The position numbers and the translations under genes were made by a program. This document shows positions 1-10,967 of a stretch of 64,000 nucleotides of DNA, in pieces; positions within the stretch are counted from its first letter, which is position 1; each line of letters begins with the position of its first letter. The stretch is from assembly GCA_036266995.1 (NCBI GenBank), contig DATAWX010000165.1:1-64000 (forward strand), written 5' to 3'. This DNA is from GCA-003244245 sp036266995. GTDB taxonomy: Bacteria; Actinomycetota; Actinomycetes; Mycobacteriales; Pseudonocardiaceae. The notes under the pieces are model-generated. The model saw nothing but the letters and a program-made list of their open reading frames with translations. It was not told where the DNA came from and searched no databases.

Positions 1-2
1 GG

Positions 3-980
3 GTGCGCACCCCCGACGGTGCGATCGCGGTGGGTGAGCCGGATATCGCCGCCTGGTGGTATCCCTCCAACGACCACCCGTCGGACAAGGCGACGTTCAC
101 GATCACCGCCGTCGTGCCCGCCGGCCTGCAGGTGATATCCAACGGGGCCCTGCTCGGTGGCCCGGAGGCAGCGGGGCCGGGCCTGCAGCAGTGGCGCTGG
201 CAGGAGACCGAACCGATGGCCACCTACCTGGCGTTCATGGCGATCGGAAACTACGACATCGTGCGCCGGGACACTCGCTTCGGTCTCTACCTGGCCGCCT
301 ACGATCGGGCCCTCGACCCGGCGATCGCGGACGCGGCACGGGCGTCGGTGGAACAGACGCCGCAGATCATCGAGTTCCTGTCCGGGATCTTCGGCCCTTA
401 CCCGTTCCGCCAGCTCGGCGGGGTGGTCCCGGATGCCCCCAACCTGGGCTTCGCGCTGGAGGACCAGACCCGCCCGGTGTACGCGCCGTCGTTCTTCGAT
501 GGCGGCCAGGACGTCACGGTGGTAGTGCATGAGCTTGCCCACCAGTGGTTCGGGGACAGCGTCTCGGTGAACCATTGGAGTGATATCTGGCTCAACGAAG
601 GCTTCGCTACCTACGCCGAGTGGCTGTATGCCGAACGCAACGGAGGCCCCAGCGCGCAGCAGACGGCAGCGCAGAACTACGCCCGCCATCCCGCCGGCGA
701 CGACTTCTGGCGGACCCCGCCGGGAGCTCCCGGTGCCGCCGGGGTGTTCAACAACGCCGTATATACACGCGGTGCGATGGCGCTGCAGGCGCTTCGGGTG
801 GCATTAGGAGACCAGAACTTCTTCGCCGTCCTGCGCGCCTGGGCCACCGAGCGGGCTGGCGGCAACGGTTCGGTGCAGGACTTCTTGGCGCTGGTCAAGC
901 ATGTGTCCGGAAAGAACGTCGATGCGGTCGCGCAGAGTTGGCTGTTTAGTCCGGCGCGGCCGGCGGCTGCGCCCGGCTAA
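3..980 (+). CDS. M1 family metallopeptidase (aminopeptidase N-like), 5' truncated by window edge
   Basis: Zinc aminopeptidase of the gluzincin M1 family, which removes N-terminal residues from peptides. The visible 325 residues are the C-terminal part and the gene begins before the window. The zinc site is clear: HELAHQWFGD at about residues 176-185 supplies two histidines and the catalytic Glu, and NEGFATYAEW about 20 residues later supplies the third ligand. The protein stops soon after the catalytic domain, so it belongs to the short single-domain-plus-cap M1 proteins common in actinobacteria rather than the 850-residue PepN type. It is convergent with isochorismate synthase and a palindromic element separates them. 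Family assignment is firm; the substrate is unknown. Confidence 0.93.
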   Translation: MRTPDGAIAVGEPDIAAWWYPSNDHPSDKATFTITAVVPAGLQVISNGALLGGPEAAGPGLQQWRWQETEPMATYLAFMAIGNYDIVRRDTRFGLYLAAYDRALDPAIADAARASVEQTPQIIEFLSGIFGPYPFRQLGGVVPDAPNLGFALEDQTRPVYAPSFFDGGQDVTVVVHELAHQWFGDSVSVNHWSDIWLNEGFATYAEWLYAERNGGPSAQQTAAQNYARHPAGDDFWRTPPGAPGAAGVFNNAVYTRGAMALQALRVALGDQNFFAVLRAWATERAGGNGSVQDFLALVKHVSGKNVDAVAQSWLFSPARPAAAPG

Positions 981-986
981 GCAGCC

Positions 987-1030
987 TCGTGAGTGGGAAG
1001 CAGTGCCAGAACACCGTTATGCACTCACGA
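987..1030. terminator. 44-bp palindromic intergenic element, copy A
   Basis: Arms TCGTGAGTG and CACTCACGA are exact reverse complements and bracket a 26-base centre. The element sits between two convergent genes, and its right arm supplies the TGA stop of the isochorismate synthase gene. A same-length relative lies at 39751-39794, also between convergent genes. A bidirectional terminator is the simplest reading, although there is no U-tract. Confidence 0.6.
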
Positions 1031-2263
1031 CCCCTCGAGGGCGTCGCGGATCGGGACCAGCTTGGCGGCGGCTTCGGCGACCTCGGAGTCGGGGTCGGAG
1101 CCGGCCACGATTCCGCAGCCGGCGAACAGCCGAGCGAACCGACCGACGACCTGGGCGCAGCGCAGTGCGATGCCCAGCTCGCCGTCACCTGCGGCGTCGA
1201 TCCAGCCGACCGGACCTGCGTAGCGGCCGCGGTCCATCGCCTCCAGCTCATCGATCGCGCTGACCGCGGCGGGGGTGGGGCTGCCGCCGACGGCGGCCGT
1301 GGGGTGCACAGCGTCGGCCAGGGTGAGCAGCGGCGGCCCGGCGGGGTGCAGTACCCCGCGCACCTCGGTAGCCAGGTGCAGGACGTTGTGCAGTTCCAGC
1401 ACGCTTGGTGTGCTGGGAACCACCAGGTCGGTGCAGAACGGACGCAGTGTCTGGGCCAGTGAGTCGACCGCGTAACGGTGTTCGTCGTGGTCTTTCGCCG
1501 AGGCGAGTAGCTCGACGGCCAGCGCCGCGGCGTTGGCACCGTCATGCGGCCAGGTGGTTCCGGCCAGTACCCGCGACAGCACCTCGGTGCCGCGCCGGCG
1601 CAGCAGCAACTCCGGGGTCGCGCCGAGCAGATGGTCCACTGCGAACGTCCAGCACGACGGGTACCGGGCGGCTAACCCATGGAGCAGGAACCGCGGATCC
1701 AGCGGCTCATCGGCGACCGCGAGCAGGTCGTGCGCGAGGACCACCTTCGCTGGCACCGCGCCATCACGCATTCGCGACACCGCGCGCGCCACCGCTTCGC
1801 GCCACGCCGTTACCGGTAGCTCACCGTCGAAGTACCGCAAGCCGTGGGGGCGGCTCACCGGCACCACCGGCCCGGTCGCGAACCCGGTCTCGAACTCGGT
1901 GACCCAGGTCTGGTCGCCTCGTCGACCTACCACCACCCGCGGCACCACCAGTACCGAGCTGCCCGGAGATTCGTCGAAGGCGAGGCTGGCGAAGGCAACC
2001 GGGCCGCTGCCCGGAAGCCCCACCTCATCACGGGTGTCTAGCTGGGTGCAGAAGGACTCCCACCAGTCCTGGGCCCGGGCGAAGCGGTGCGGCCCTTCGG
2101 TGCACACCCGGGCCACCTCGCCCCAGGCCACCAGCCCCTCACCAGCCCTGATCCAGGACAGCGCCCCGCGCGGGGAGGGCAACATGTCGAGCAGGTCGGT
2201 ACCGCCAGCCGGCACCAGACGCGAGTGCACGACCAGCCGGTCGGTCAGTGGGGCGGTGGTCAC
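1025..2263 (-). CDS. menF: isochorismate synthase
   Basis: Converts chorismate to isochorismate, the entry to menaquinone (or salicylate/catecholate siderophore) synthesis. It is 412 residues with a GTG start, a normal length for MenF/EntC proteins. The chorismate-binding domain fills the C-terminal two thirds: SAKDHDEHRYAV, VHPTAAVGGSP and the Mg-binding end GCGIVAGSDPDSEVAEA are all present. The neighbourhood (DUF3592 protein, mannosyltransferase, menH) is that of the mycobacterial menaquinone locus, so the menaquinone role is preferred. It is divergent from the DUF3592 gene across a 76-bp gap that must hold both promoters. Salicylate synthase is less likely from context. Confidence 0.9.
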   Translation of the reverse strand: MTTAPLTDRLVVHSRLVPAGGTDLLDMLPSPRGALSWIRAGEGLVAWGEVARVCTEGPHRFARAQDWWESFCTQLDTRDEVGLPGSGPVAFASLAFDESPGSSVLVVPRVVVGRRGDQTWVTEFETGFATGPVVPVSRPHGLRYFDGELPVTAWREAVARAVSRMRDGAVPAKVVLAHDLLAVADEPLDPRFLLHGLAARYPSCWTFAVDHLLGATPELLLRRRGTEVLSRVLAGTTWPHDGANAAALAVELLASAKDHDEHRYAVDSLAQTLRPFCTDLVVPSTPSVLELHNVLHLATEVRGVLHPAGPPLLTLADAVHPTAAVGGSPTPAAVSAIDELEAMDRGRYAGPVGWIDAAGDGELGIALRCAQVVGRFARLFAGCGIVAGSDPDSEVAEAAAKLVPIRDALEGS

Positions 2264-2339
2264 ATCACCAGCGTATTAGGGCCAGACCCCGGGGCGTGTT
2301 GCGCGTCGATCCACCGTCTCGGCGGTCGCTAAGCTGCCG

Positions 2340-2810
2340 GTGATGACCACTCTGGTTACCGGACCCGTTACCGGCTCCGCACGGCTGACCCGCACCCGCT
2401 GGCGCTGGCCGGTGTGGTGGGTGCTGCCTGCGGCAGCGGCTCTGCTGACTGGGCTCATCACGCTGGCGCTGGTTGGCGCGGCGCTCGACGACGCGGAGAT
2501 CGATGCCCGCACCGGACACGCTACTGCCCAGGTGCTCGCGGTGACCTCGATACGGACCCTGGTGCAGTTCGCCACCCCCGACGGCAAGGTCTACCGCCCG
2601 GACGCGGGACTCGCCTACCCGTCGGGGCTGCAACCGGGGCAGCTGGTCCGGGTGGAATACGACCGCTCCGACCCACCAGCGCACCTAAGGGTCGCTGGGC
2701 GAACCTGGGTGCAGGGAGTGGCCCCGGCATCGATCATCCTGATTGTGTTGTGGACGATCGTGACGCCCGCTAGCTGGTGGTTGCGCCGGCGCCAGGGCCG
2801 CACCGCATAG
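2340..2810 (+). CDS. DUF3592-type membrane protein (Rv0556-like)
   Basis: A protein of 156 residues with two membrane segments, at about residues 23-48 and 121-145. A roughly 70-residue exported loop between them has the DUF3592 look (TAQVLAVTS, the VYRPDAGLAYP region and RVEYDRSDP). The function of the family is unknown. Position immediately before the MgtA-like mannosyltransferase matches Rv0556-Rv0557 in M. tuberculosis. Start is GTG at 2340 or ATG at 2343; the sequence does not decide between them. Confidence 0.8.
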   Translation: MMTTLVTGPVTGSARLTRTRWRWPVWWVLPAAAALLTGLITLALVGAALDDAEIDARTGHATAQVLAVTSIRTLVQFATPDGKVYRPDAGLAYPSGLQPGQLVRVEYDRSDPPAHLRVAGRTWVQGVAPASIILIVLWTIVTPASWWLRRRQGRTA

Positions 2811-2906
2811 TGTCGACGCGGGGCACCCGAGGAGTTCGCCAGGAATTCTTCGCTGGGACATGGTCACTTGCCGCTACGCCACCCCGCGCCTGGCACGGTC
2901 TGCGGC

Positions 2907-4052
2907 ATGCGCGTCGCGATCGTGACCGAGTCATTCCTCCCTGTTATCAACGGTGTCACCAACTCGGTGATCCGAGTGGTGGAGCATCTGATCCGCTGCG
3001 GGCACGAAGCCCTCGTCATCGCCCCGGGTGCGGGTCCGGACAACTATCAGGGCGCTCCCGTGGTGCGGGTGCCGGCCCTGGATCTGCCGGTGGTCGACTC
3101 CGTGCCGGTCGGCGTTCCCACCCGCAAAGTGCTGACCGCATTACGGGATTTCCGTCCGGACGTGGTTCATCTGGCCTCTCCGGTGATCGTGGGGGCTCGT
3201 GGCATGTGGGCCGCTCGCAGGCTCGGATTTCCCACCGTGGCCGTCTACCAGACCGACATCGCCGGATTCGCCGACTCCTACGGGCTGGGGTTCGCTGCCC
3301 GCACCGCGTGGCGCTGGACACGGTGGGTGCACAGCGGCGCGGATCGCACGCTCGCGCCGTCGACCTCCGCGGCAGCCGCCCTGACCGCGCATGGGATACC
3401 CCGGGTGCACCGCTGGGGGCGGGGAGTGGACAACACCCATTTCCGCCCATCCCGCAGAGATGAGCGGCTCCGCGCCCAGCTTGCCCCGCGCGGCGAGGTG
3501 ATCGTCGGTTTCGTCGGCCGGCTGGCGCCGGAGAAGAAGGTCCTGCGGTTGTCCGCGCTGCAGGACGTCCCCGGTATCCAGCTCGTCGTGGTGGGTGATG
3601 GCCCGGACCGGCAGCGGTTGGCCAAGCGGCTGCCCAACGCCGCCTTCCTGGGGTTCAAGACCGGTGACGATCTGGCGCGGGCCTACGCCAGCCTGGACGT
3701 CTTCGTGCACACCGGGCCCTTCGAGACGTTCTGCCAGGCGGTCCAGGAGGCGCTGTCCTCCGGGCTGCCGGTGATCGCCCCGGACGCTGGCGGCCCGCGG
3801 GACCTGGTGACCCACGGCGGCACCGGTTTCCTGCTGCCCGAGACCGGCGCGTCCGACGCCGATGAGGTCTTCGGCGCCGCGCTGCGCGCGGCGGTTCGCA
3901 CCCTGGCCGACGATCCAGGCCTCCGTATCCGGTGCGGCGCGGCGGCCCGGCGCGGTGTGCTGCACCGCACCTGGCCGGCCGTCTGTGACGAGCTACTCGG
4001 GCATTATGCCGAGGTCACCGCGCTGCCGGCGGACGCTCGGCGGGTGGCGTAA
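2907..4052 (+). CDS. mgtA: GT4 mannosyltransferase, MgtA-like
   Basis: Cytoplasmic GDP-mannose-dependent alpha-mannosyltransferase of GT-B fold. The mycobacterial homologue Rv0557 mannosylates a glycolipid anchor for lipomannan-type molecules. ATG at 2907 is chosen because the family begins MRVAIVTESFLPVINGVTNS; a longer frame upstream gives no homology. The C-terminal half carries GFVGRLAPEKKV and the nucleotide-sugar motif ETFCQAVQEALSSGLPVIAP. The stop TAA shares one base with the ATG of the next glycosyltransferase, so the two are surely co-translated. Position before menH (now 5.5 kb away) is as in mycobacteria. The exact acceptor lipid cannot be told from sequence. Confidence 0.88.
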   Translation: MRVAIVTESFLPVINGVTNSVIRVVEHLIRCGHEALVIAPGAGPDNYQGAPVVRVPALDLPVVDSVPVGVPTRKVLTALRDFRPDVVHLASPVIVGARGMWAARRLGFPTVAVYQTDIAGFADSYGLGFAARTAWRWTRWVHSGADRTLAPSTSAAAALTAHGIPRVHRWGRGVDNTHFRPSRRDERLRAQLAPRGEVIVGFVGRLAPEKKVLRLSALQDVPGIQLVVVGDGPDRQRLAKRLPNAAFLGFKTGDDLARAYASLDVFVHTGPFETFCQAVQEALSSGLPVIAPDAGGPRDLVTHGGTGFLLPETGASDADEVFGAALRAAVRTLADDPGLRIRCGAAARRGVLHRTWPAVCDELLGHYAEVTALPADARRVA

Positions 4053-5164
4053 TGCGCATCGTCCAGTTGGCCAATTTCTACGGTCCCCGCTCCGGCGGGC
4101 TGCGCACTGCCCTGCACCACCTGGGCGCCGGGTACGCCGCCGGAGGTCACGAGGTCGTACTGGTAGTGCCCGGACCTCAGCGCAGCGATGAGCTGATGCC
4201 TACCGGGGTCCGGCGGATCACCCTGCCCGCGGCGAAGATCCCGCATACCGGGGGGTATCGCGCGGTCGACCCGTGCCGGGTGCGGGTGTTGCTGGACGGG
4301 CTGCGTCCAGACCGGATCGAGGTGTCCGACCGGCTCACCCTGCGTGGGTTGGGTCGGTGGGCCGCGACCCGGGGGGTGCCCAGCGTGGTGATCTCGCACG
4401 AACGGCTGGACCGGTTGCTGCACCAGTTCCTGCTGCCCGGCCCCACGGCCCGCCGGGTGGCCGACTGGGCGAACCGCCGGATGGCTGACTCCTACGACAC
4501 CGTGGTGTGCACCACGGGTTTCGCCCGCGAGGAGTTCGACCGGATCGGTTCGCGCAACGTCGTCCAGGTCCCGCTCGGAGTGGACCTGGCCACGTTCGCG
4601 CCGTGGCACCGGGACACGACGCTGCGCGCCGAGCTGGCCCGGGGGGCTGATGCGATGCTGGTGCATTGCGGGCGGCTGTCACCGGAGAAGCACGTGGAGC
4701 GCTCCGTCGACACGATCGCGGAACTGCACGAGTCGGGGCAGCGAGTGCGGCTCGTCATCGCCGGTGACGGTCCGTGCCGGGCCGCTTTGCAGCGGCGCGC
4801 CACCGGGTTGCCGGTTACCTTCCTGGGTTTCGTGCCCGGGCGAGGCGATGTGGCCACGCTGCTCGCCACGTCGGACGTGTCGCTTGCACCCGGGCCGCAC
4901 GAGACGTTCGGGTTGGCGGCGCTGGAGGCGTTGGCCTCAGGCACTCCCGTGGTGGTATCGCGTTCCTCTGCGCTGCCCGAGATCATCCGCCCGACCTGCG
5001 GGGCCGCCGTAGCGGATCACGCCCCAGCCTTCGCCGGCGCAGTGAACCGCCTGCTCGCCGCCCCCGAGCAGCCCCGCCGGGCAGCGGCCCGAGCCCGCGC
5101 CGAAGACTTCCCCTGGCCCGCGGCCGTAACCGGCATGCTCCAGGCCCTCCGGGCCAGTTGGTAG
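4052..5164 (+). CDS. GT4 family glycosyltransferase
   Basis: Second GT-B glycosyltransferase, 370 residues, overlapping the MgtA-like gene by one base. It begins MRIVQLANFYGPRSGGLRTA and has the GT4 hallmark VHCGRLSPEKHV and the C-terminal site ETFGLAALEALASGTPVV. It most likely adds another sugar, probably mannose, to the same lipid product, though donor and acceptor are inferred only from pairing. The stop codon TAG at 5162-5164 lies inside the left arm of a 24-bp inverted repeat, and everything from there to menH looks inserted or decayed. Confidence 0.87.
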   Translation: MRIVQLANFYGPRSGGLRTALHHLGAGYAAGGHEVVLVVPGPQRSDELMPTGVRRITLPAAKIPHTGGYRAVDPCRVRVLLDGLRPDRIEVSDRLTLRGLGRWAATRGVPSVVISHERLDRLLHQFLLPGPTARRVADWANRRMADSYDTVVCTTGFAREEFDRIGSRNVVQVPLGVDLATFAPWHRDTTLRAELARGADAMLVHCGRLSPEKHVERSVDTIAELHESGQRVRLVIAGDGPCRAALQRRATGLPVTFLGFVPGRGDVATLLATSDVSLAPGPHETFGLAALEALASGTPVVVSRSSALPEIIRPTCGAAVADHAPAFAGAVNRLLAAPEQPRRAAARARAEDFPWPAAVTGMLQALRASW

Positions 5165-5183
5165 CCCTTCAAGTACCGCCAAC
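5160..5183 (+). repeat. left arm of 24-bp inverted repeat bounding the UvrA island
   Basis: The 19 bases 5165-5183 (CCCTTCAAGTACCGCCAAC) are the exact reverse complement of 9569-9587. Extending outward to 5160 gives 23 matches in 24. The arm overlaps the stop codon of the upstream glycosyltransferase. No other copy was noticed in the window. Confidence 0.85.
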
Positions 5184-5200
5184 GCCCGTACCGGGCGCCC

Positions 5201-5700
5201 TTAACTGCCGCCAACCCCGGCCGCGAGGTCGCTGAGTTCGGCGGGTGAGACGCCGGCCAGGGTGCTGACCTCAGCCAGTTCAGCAGCACCGCAGTCCACC
5301 GCCCGGTGCAGGAACCGGGCTAGCGCCTTCGCCGTGGCCGTTTCGTCCAACACCCCGACGGAGCGCTGCTGGCGGTAGTCCCGCAGCCGACCGGCCGCGG
5401 CAGGCAGCCCGGACCGGTAGAAGCTGAATTTGGCGGCGAACCTGGTCGGCAGCTGCGCCGGGTGCAGGTCCCAGCCCTGGTAGAAGCCGCGCTCCAGGGG
5501 CCGCCGGACCAGCCGGGCACCCGCCAGGCAGCGGCCCGGCGGCGAGCACGGTATCCAGGAACAGGTCCAGGGTGCGGATACCGCGCCGCCGGTCGGAGCT
5601 CTCCAGCGACTTCATCCGGATGCCGGTGTGCCGGGGCGCGGAACCATCGGCGACGGCACGGGCCAGCGCAGTGGCCGCGGCCCTCGCGTCGGTATCCTCG
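5201..5700 (-). pseudogene. remnant of a DUF6986 / HpcH-HpaI aldolase-like gene
   Basis: Two blocks of recognisable protein lie on the minus strand in different frames. Block 1 (about 5700-5535) reads through RMKSLESSDRRRGIRTLDLF. Block 2 (about 5515-5201) contains RRPLERGFYQGWDLHPAQLP and runs to a TAA stop at 5201. In intact actinobacterial proteins of this aldolase/citrate-lyase-like family these blocks lie some 200 residues apart, so a large internal deletion with a frameshift has joined them. The N-terminus is unrecognisable. Genes of this family often sit with ureide/urate degradation genes, which fits the uricase and xanthine dehydrogenase relics at 8.6-9.3 kb. The family name is from memory; the broken state is seen directly. 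Confidence 0.6.
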
Positions 5701-5959
5701 GTACCGTCGCCGGGCCTACCGTATCCGTCCTCGGGCCCAGAGGCTCCACGGGCCGAAGCGGCGTGGATGCCCCGCTTCTTGCACCGAGCGCGACCCCGGC
5801 CAGCGCCAGCCGGACGGGCGGCGCGCTACCCCGGCCGACACCGCCGACCAGGTAGACAGCAGACCGTTGCCGCGACCGCGCCGACGAAGGAGAACCATGC
5901 GTACTGCTCAAAGCTGGTCGGATCGAGCCAGGCGACCCCGCGTTACAGATGGAGACACA

Positions 5960-8371
<2,412 letters not shown>

Positions 8372-8461
8372 GGCGAGAGGAGGGAACGCCCGCTTTCGCT
8401 CCCGCGCCGACTGAGCTTGTGAGAGGCGCTGAAGGCGCCGAACACCTGACCGAGCCCTCGC

Positions 8462-8515
8462 GGACACAGTGAGGCGTACGGCTACCTGATGACGCAGCGC
8501 ATCGAGCGCGCGACG
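8462..8515 (+). other. possible fragment of a PadR-type regulator
   Basis: Just downstream of the UvrA-like gene one frame reads EAYGYLMTQRIERAT, resembling the start of the PadR winged helix (EAYGY, then Q-R). The frame does not continue as a PadR protein. PadR genes often accompany UvrA-like ATPases, so this may be a relic, but the match is short and could be chance. The rest of 8372-8579 shows nothing recognisable. Confidence 0.2.
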
Positions 8516-8579
8516 GCGGGAAGGCCGTCGTGCGTGGCGAAACAGGTGACCAGACCGATCAGGAATCGAGAAGCGCCGG

Positions 8580-9022
8580 TCACCGAGCCGAGCCGTCCGA
8601 CTTAGGAGACACGTCCCAACCCGTGAGCGGCCGCCAGCGGCGGGCGGCCGACATCGGCAGCTCGTACGGGCGGACCCCGGTCGCGTCCCGGATCGCGTTG
8701 GCCAGCTCGTCGATTGTCTGCGCGAAGTAGACCTCGGTGCGCGGCACATCGGCCTGCTGCGGGACGTGATAGTTGCGCAGCACCGAGGTGAGCACCCGTC
8801 CCTGCCCGTCCAAAGTCAGCTCCTCGTACAGGGCGGTGCCGATCCCCCGGGCCACCCCGCCCTCCACCTGCCCGCGGCACTGCTCCGGGTTGAGCACGGT
8901 CCCGGCGTCCGCCGCGTGCACCGACTGCAGGATCCGCACCTCACCGGTCTGGGGGTGCACCGCCACCCGGACGGCATGGACGTTGAACGCCACCGAGCGC
9001 GGGGTGCCGTCGCGCCGGGCAC
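8580..9022 (-). pseudogene. 3' fragment of xanthine dehydrogenase molybdopterin subunit
   Basis: About 145 residues of the C-terminus of a molybdenum hydroxylase large subunit, with VAVHPQTGEVRILQSVHAAD, then NPEQCRGQVEGGVARGIGTA and RNYHVPQQADVPRTEVYF. It lacks the rest of the roughly 750-residue protein. After VYFAQT it jumps to ELANAIRDATGVRP, so roughly 25 residues including the conserved G-KS-SE loop are missing. The coding match ends at about 9022, exactly where a uricase fragment begins on the other strand, so the junction is a rearrangement breakpoint. It would have oxidised hypoxanthine/xanthine to urate. Confidence 0.78.
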
Positions 9023-9332
9023 GACTGGGACACGACGTTCACCGGTGTCCGCCAGATGATGCTCGACCGCTTCGCGTCGACCCACAGCCTGTCCCTGCAG
9101 CAAACCCTGTACGCGATGGGCGACGGGGTGCTGTCCGCGTATCCCGAGATCGCCGAGATCCGGTTCTCGATGCCCAACAAGCACATTTTCTCGTCGACCT
9201 GTCGAAGTGGGACTCGATAATCCCGATGAGATCTGGCTTGCCGACCGGCCTTACGGGCTCATCGAGGCCTCGATTGTGCGGGACGACGCACCACCCGCCG
9301 CGCGTGATCAACCAGGTCCGAGTTCATGCTGA
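9018..9332 (+). pseudogene. 3' fragment of urate oxidase (uricase) with two frameshifts
   Basis: Plus-strand translation from 9018 gives HDWDTTFTGVRQMMLDRF, then QQTLYAMGDGVLSAYPEIAE and SMPNKH, the C-terminal third of cofactor-free urate oxidase. After NKH a frameshift is needed to continue as LVDLSKWDS (homologues read FLVDLSPFG). A second frameshift is needed for NPDEIWLADRPYGLIEAS, and the frame ends at a TGA at 9330. The 5' two thirds are absent. With the adjacent xanthine dehydrogenase piece this shows loss of a purine-to-allantoin pathway. Opposite orientation of the two fragments implies an inversion or deletion joint at about 9020. Confidence 0.8.
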
Positions 9333-9610
9333 TCACGGTCCCATGTCACCGGTCGGCCGCCCTTTTCTCTCAGATCAGAACGTCTCGTAGCAGAATCGGC
9401 TTATCGGGTGTGTCGGTGCCCGGGTATCGCGAGGTATCGGGTGCGGGACTGGAAAATGATGGCCACGCCGGTTCCTGCGGCCGTCGCTTCGACCATCGTC
9501 GCCTCGTCTGGTCAGGTGACGGGGTTGGCGAGACGGGTTGGCTGTCGTTGAGAGCAGCTGCTGGCCGGGTTGGCGGTACTTGAAGGGTTACCGACCGTAG
9601 GGTGGGTGAT
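9333..9610. other. menH upstream region, partly outside the island
   Basis: No gene is seen in these 278 bases. They contain the right arm of the inverted repeat (9569-9592) and must hold the promoter of menH. No clear -10/-35 pair was identified. Confidence 0.5.
9569..9592 (-). repeat. right arm of 24-bp inverted repeat bounding the UvrA island
   Basis: GTTGGCGGTACTTGAAGGG at 9569-9587 is the exact reverse complement of 5165-5183. Four of the next five outward bases also pair. It lies 19 bases before the preferred menH start, just where synteny with mycobacteria resumes. Confidence 0.85.
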
Positions 9611-10303
9611 GTGCCGAGAGCCGGGTTGGACAAGGATCCTCGCGATGTCGCGGCGATGTTCGACGGGGTGGCCCGCCGCTATGACCTGACCAACACGGTG
9701 CTGTCGTTCGGTCAGGATCGGTGGTGGCGACGGTGCACCCGGATCGACGTCGCGGCAGGGCCGGGGGAGCGGGTGCTCGATCTTGCCGCGGGCACCGCGG
9801 TGTCCACCGTCGAGCTGGCCCGCGGCGGCGCGTGGTGCGTGGCCGCGGACTTCTCCCTGGGGATGCTGCGTGCGGGACGGCACCGTAAAGTCCCGCTGGT
9901 CGGAGCCGACGCGCTGGCGCTGCCGTTCGCTGACGGGGTATTCGACGCGGTCACGATCTCCTTCGGGCTGCGCAACGTGGCGGATTTCGACGCCGCGCTC
10001 GCCGAGCTGGCCCGGGTCACCCGGCCCGGCGGTCGGCTGGTGATCTGCGAGTTCTCCACTCCCACCTGGCGACCGTTTCGCACCGTGTACCTGGAATACT
10101 TGATGCGCGCGTTGCCGGAGGTCGCCCGGCGGGTGAGCAGTAACCCAGAGGCCTACGTCTACCTCGCCGAATCCATCCGGGCCTGGCCCGATCAATCTGC
10201 GCTGGCCCAGCGGGTAGCCGCGGCGGGATGGACCGACGTCGCGTGGCGCGACCTCACCGGTGGCATCGTCGCGCTGCATCGGGCCGTCAGAACCGTCAGC
10301 TAG
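9611..10303 (+). CDS. menH: demethylmenaquinone methyltransferase
   Basis: SAM-dependent C-methyltransferase (MenG/UbiE family; called menH in mycobacteria) performing the last step of menaquinone synthesis. Present are the YDLTN start of the domain, the SAM site VLDLAAGTAVST, ISFGLRNV and RPGGRLVICEFS. GTG at 9611 is preferred because the protein then begins VPRAGLDKDPRDV, aligning with Rv0558; GTG at 9602 would add three residues. It lies downstream of the island and shares the menaquinone theme with the isochorismate synthase at 1-2.3 kb. About 230 residues, a full-length family member. Confidence 0.92.
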   Translation: MPRAGLDKDPRDVAAMFDGVARRYDLTNTVLSFGQDRWWRRCTRIDVAAGPGERVLDLAAGTAVSTVELARGGAWCVAADFSLGMLRAGRHRKVPLVGADALALPFADGVFDAVTISFGLRNVADFDAALAELARVTRPGGRLVICEFSTPTWRPFRTVYLEYLMRALPEVARRVSSNPEAYVYLAESIRAWPDQSALAQRVAAAGWTDVAWRDLTGGIVALHRAVRTVS

Positions 10304-10343
10304 TCTGGATGTTCGCTATCCCGCTTTGCGCCAGGAGCCTGCG

Positions 10344-10967
10344 CTGACCCAGCTTCGCCTGCCGACCCCGACCCGGGTCGTCGTCCTGGTGTCGGGTACC
10401 GGCACGTTGCTGCAGGCGTTGCTGGATGCCGCTGGCCCGGACTATCCCGCCCAGGTTGTCGCCGTCGGCGCGGACCGGGCCGGCACCTTAGGGCTCAAGC
10501 GCGCCGAAGATCGCGGGTTACCCTGCTTCGTCGCCGACCTGGCCCAGCACCCCGACCGGGTTTCCTGGGACGCGGCGCTCACAGATGCCGTCGCCGCGCA
10601 CCACCCGGATCTGATCGTCACCGCCGGGTTCATGAAGATCCTGGGTCCCACGTTCCTGGACCGCTTCGGAGGTCGCATCCTCAACAGCCACCCCGCGCTG
10701 CTGCCCGCGTTCCCCGGCCGGCACCCGGTGGCCGCTGCGCTGGCGCACGGGGTACGGGTGACCGGCACGACCGTGCACCTGGTGGACGCCGGTGTGGATA
10801 CCGGTCCGATCCTGGCTCAGCACGCCGTCGAGGTGGTCCCGGACGACACCGAAGCGCGGCTGCACGAGCGAATCAAGATTGTGGAGCGGCGGTTGCTGGT
10901 GGACGTCATCGCCGAGTTGGTCCGCCGCGGGTGCACCGTCACCGGACGAAAGGTCTCAATACCGTGA
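10344..10967 (+). CDS. purN: phosphoribosylglycinamide formyltransferase (GAR transformylase), probable CTG start
   Basis: Transfers formyl from 10-formyl-THF to GAR, the third step of purine synthesis. The frame shows VLVSGTGTLLQALLDA, FMKILGP, the catalytic HPALLPAFPG and TVHLVDAGVDTGPILAQ. No ATG, GTG or TTG lies near the start of homology. AGGAG at 10333-10337 is six bases before an in-frame CTG (10344), giving LTQLRLPTPTRVVVLVSG, so an unusual CTG start is proposed. The alternative is an in-frame ATG at 10260 inside menH, which adds 28 residues without homology. It overlaps purH by four bases (GTGA), a purN-purH operon as in mycobacteria. Confidence 0.9.
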   Translation: MTQLRLPTPTRVVVLVSGTGTLLQALLDAAGPDYPAQVVAVGADRAGTLGLKRAEDRGLPCFVADLAQHPDRVSWDAALTDAVAAHHPDLIVTAGFMKILGPTFLDRFGGRILNSHPALLPAFPGRHPVAAALAHGVRVTGTTVHLVDAGVDTGPILAQHAVEVVPDDTEARLHERIKIVERRLLVDVIAELVRRGCTVTGRKVSIP

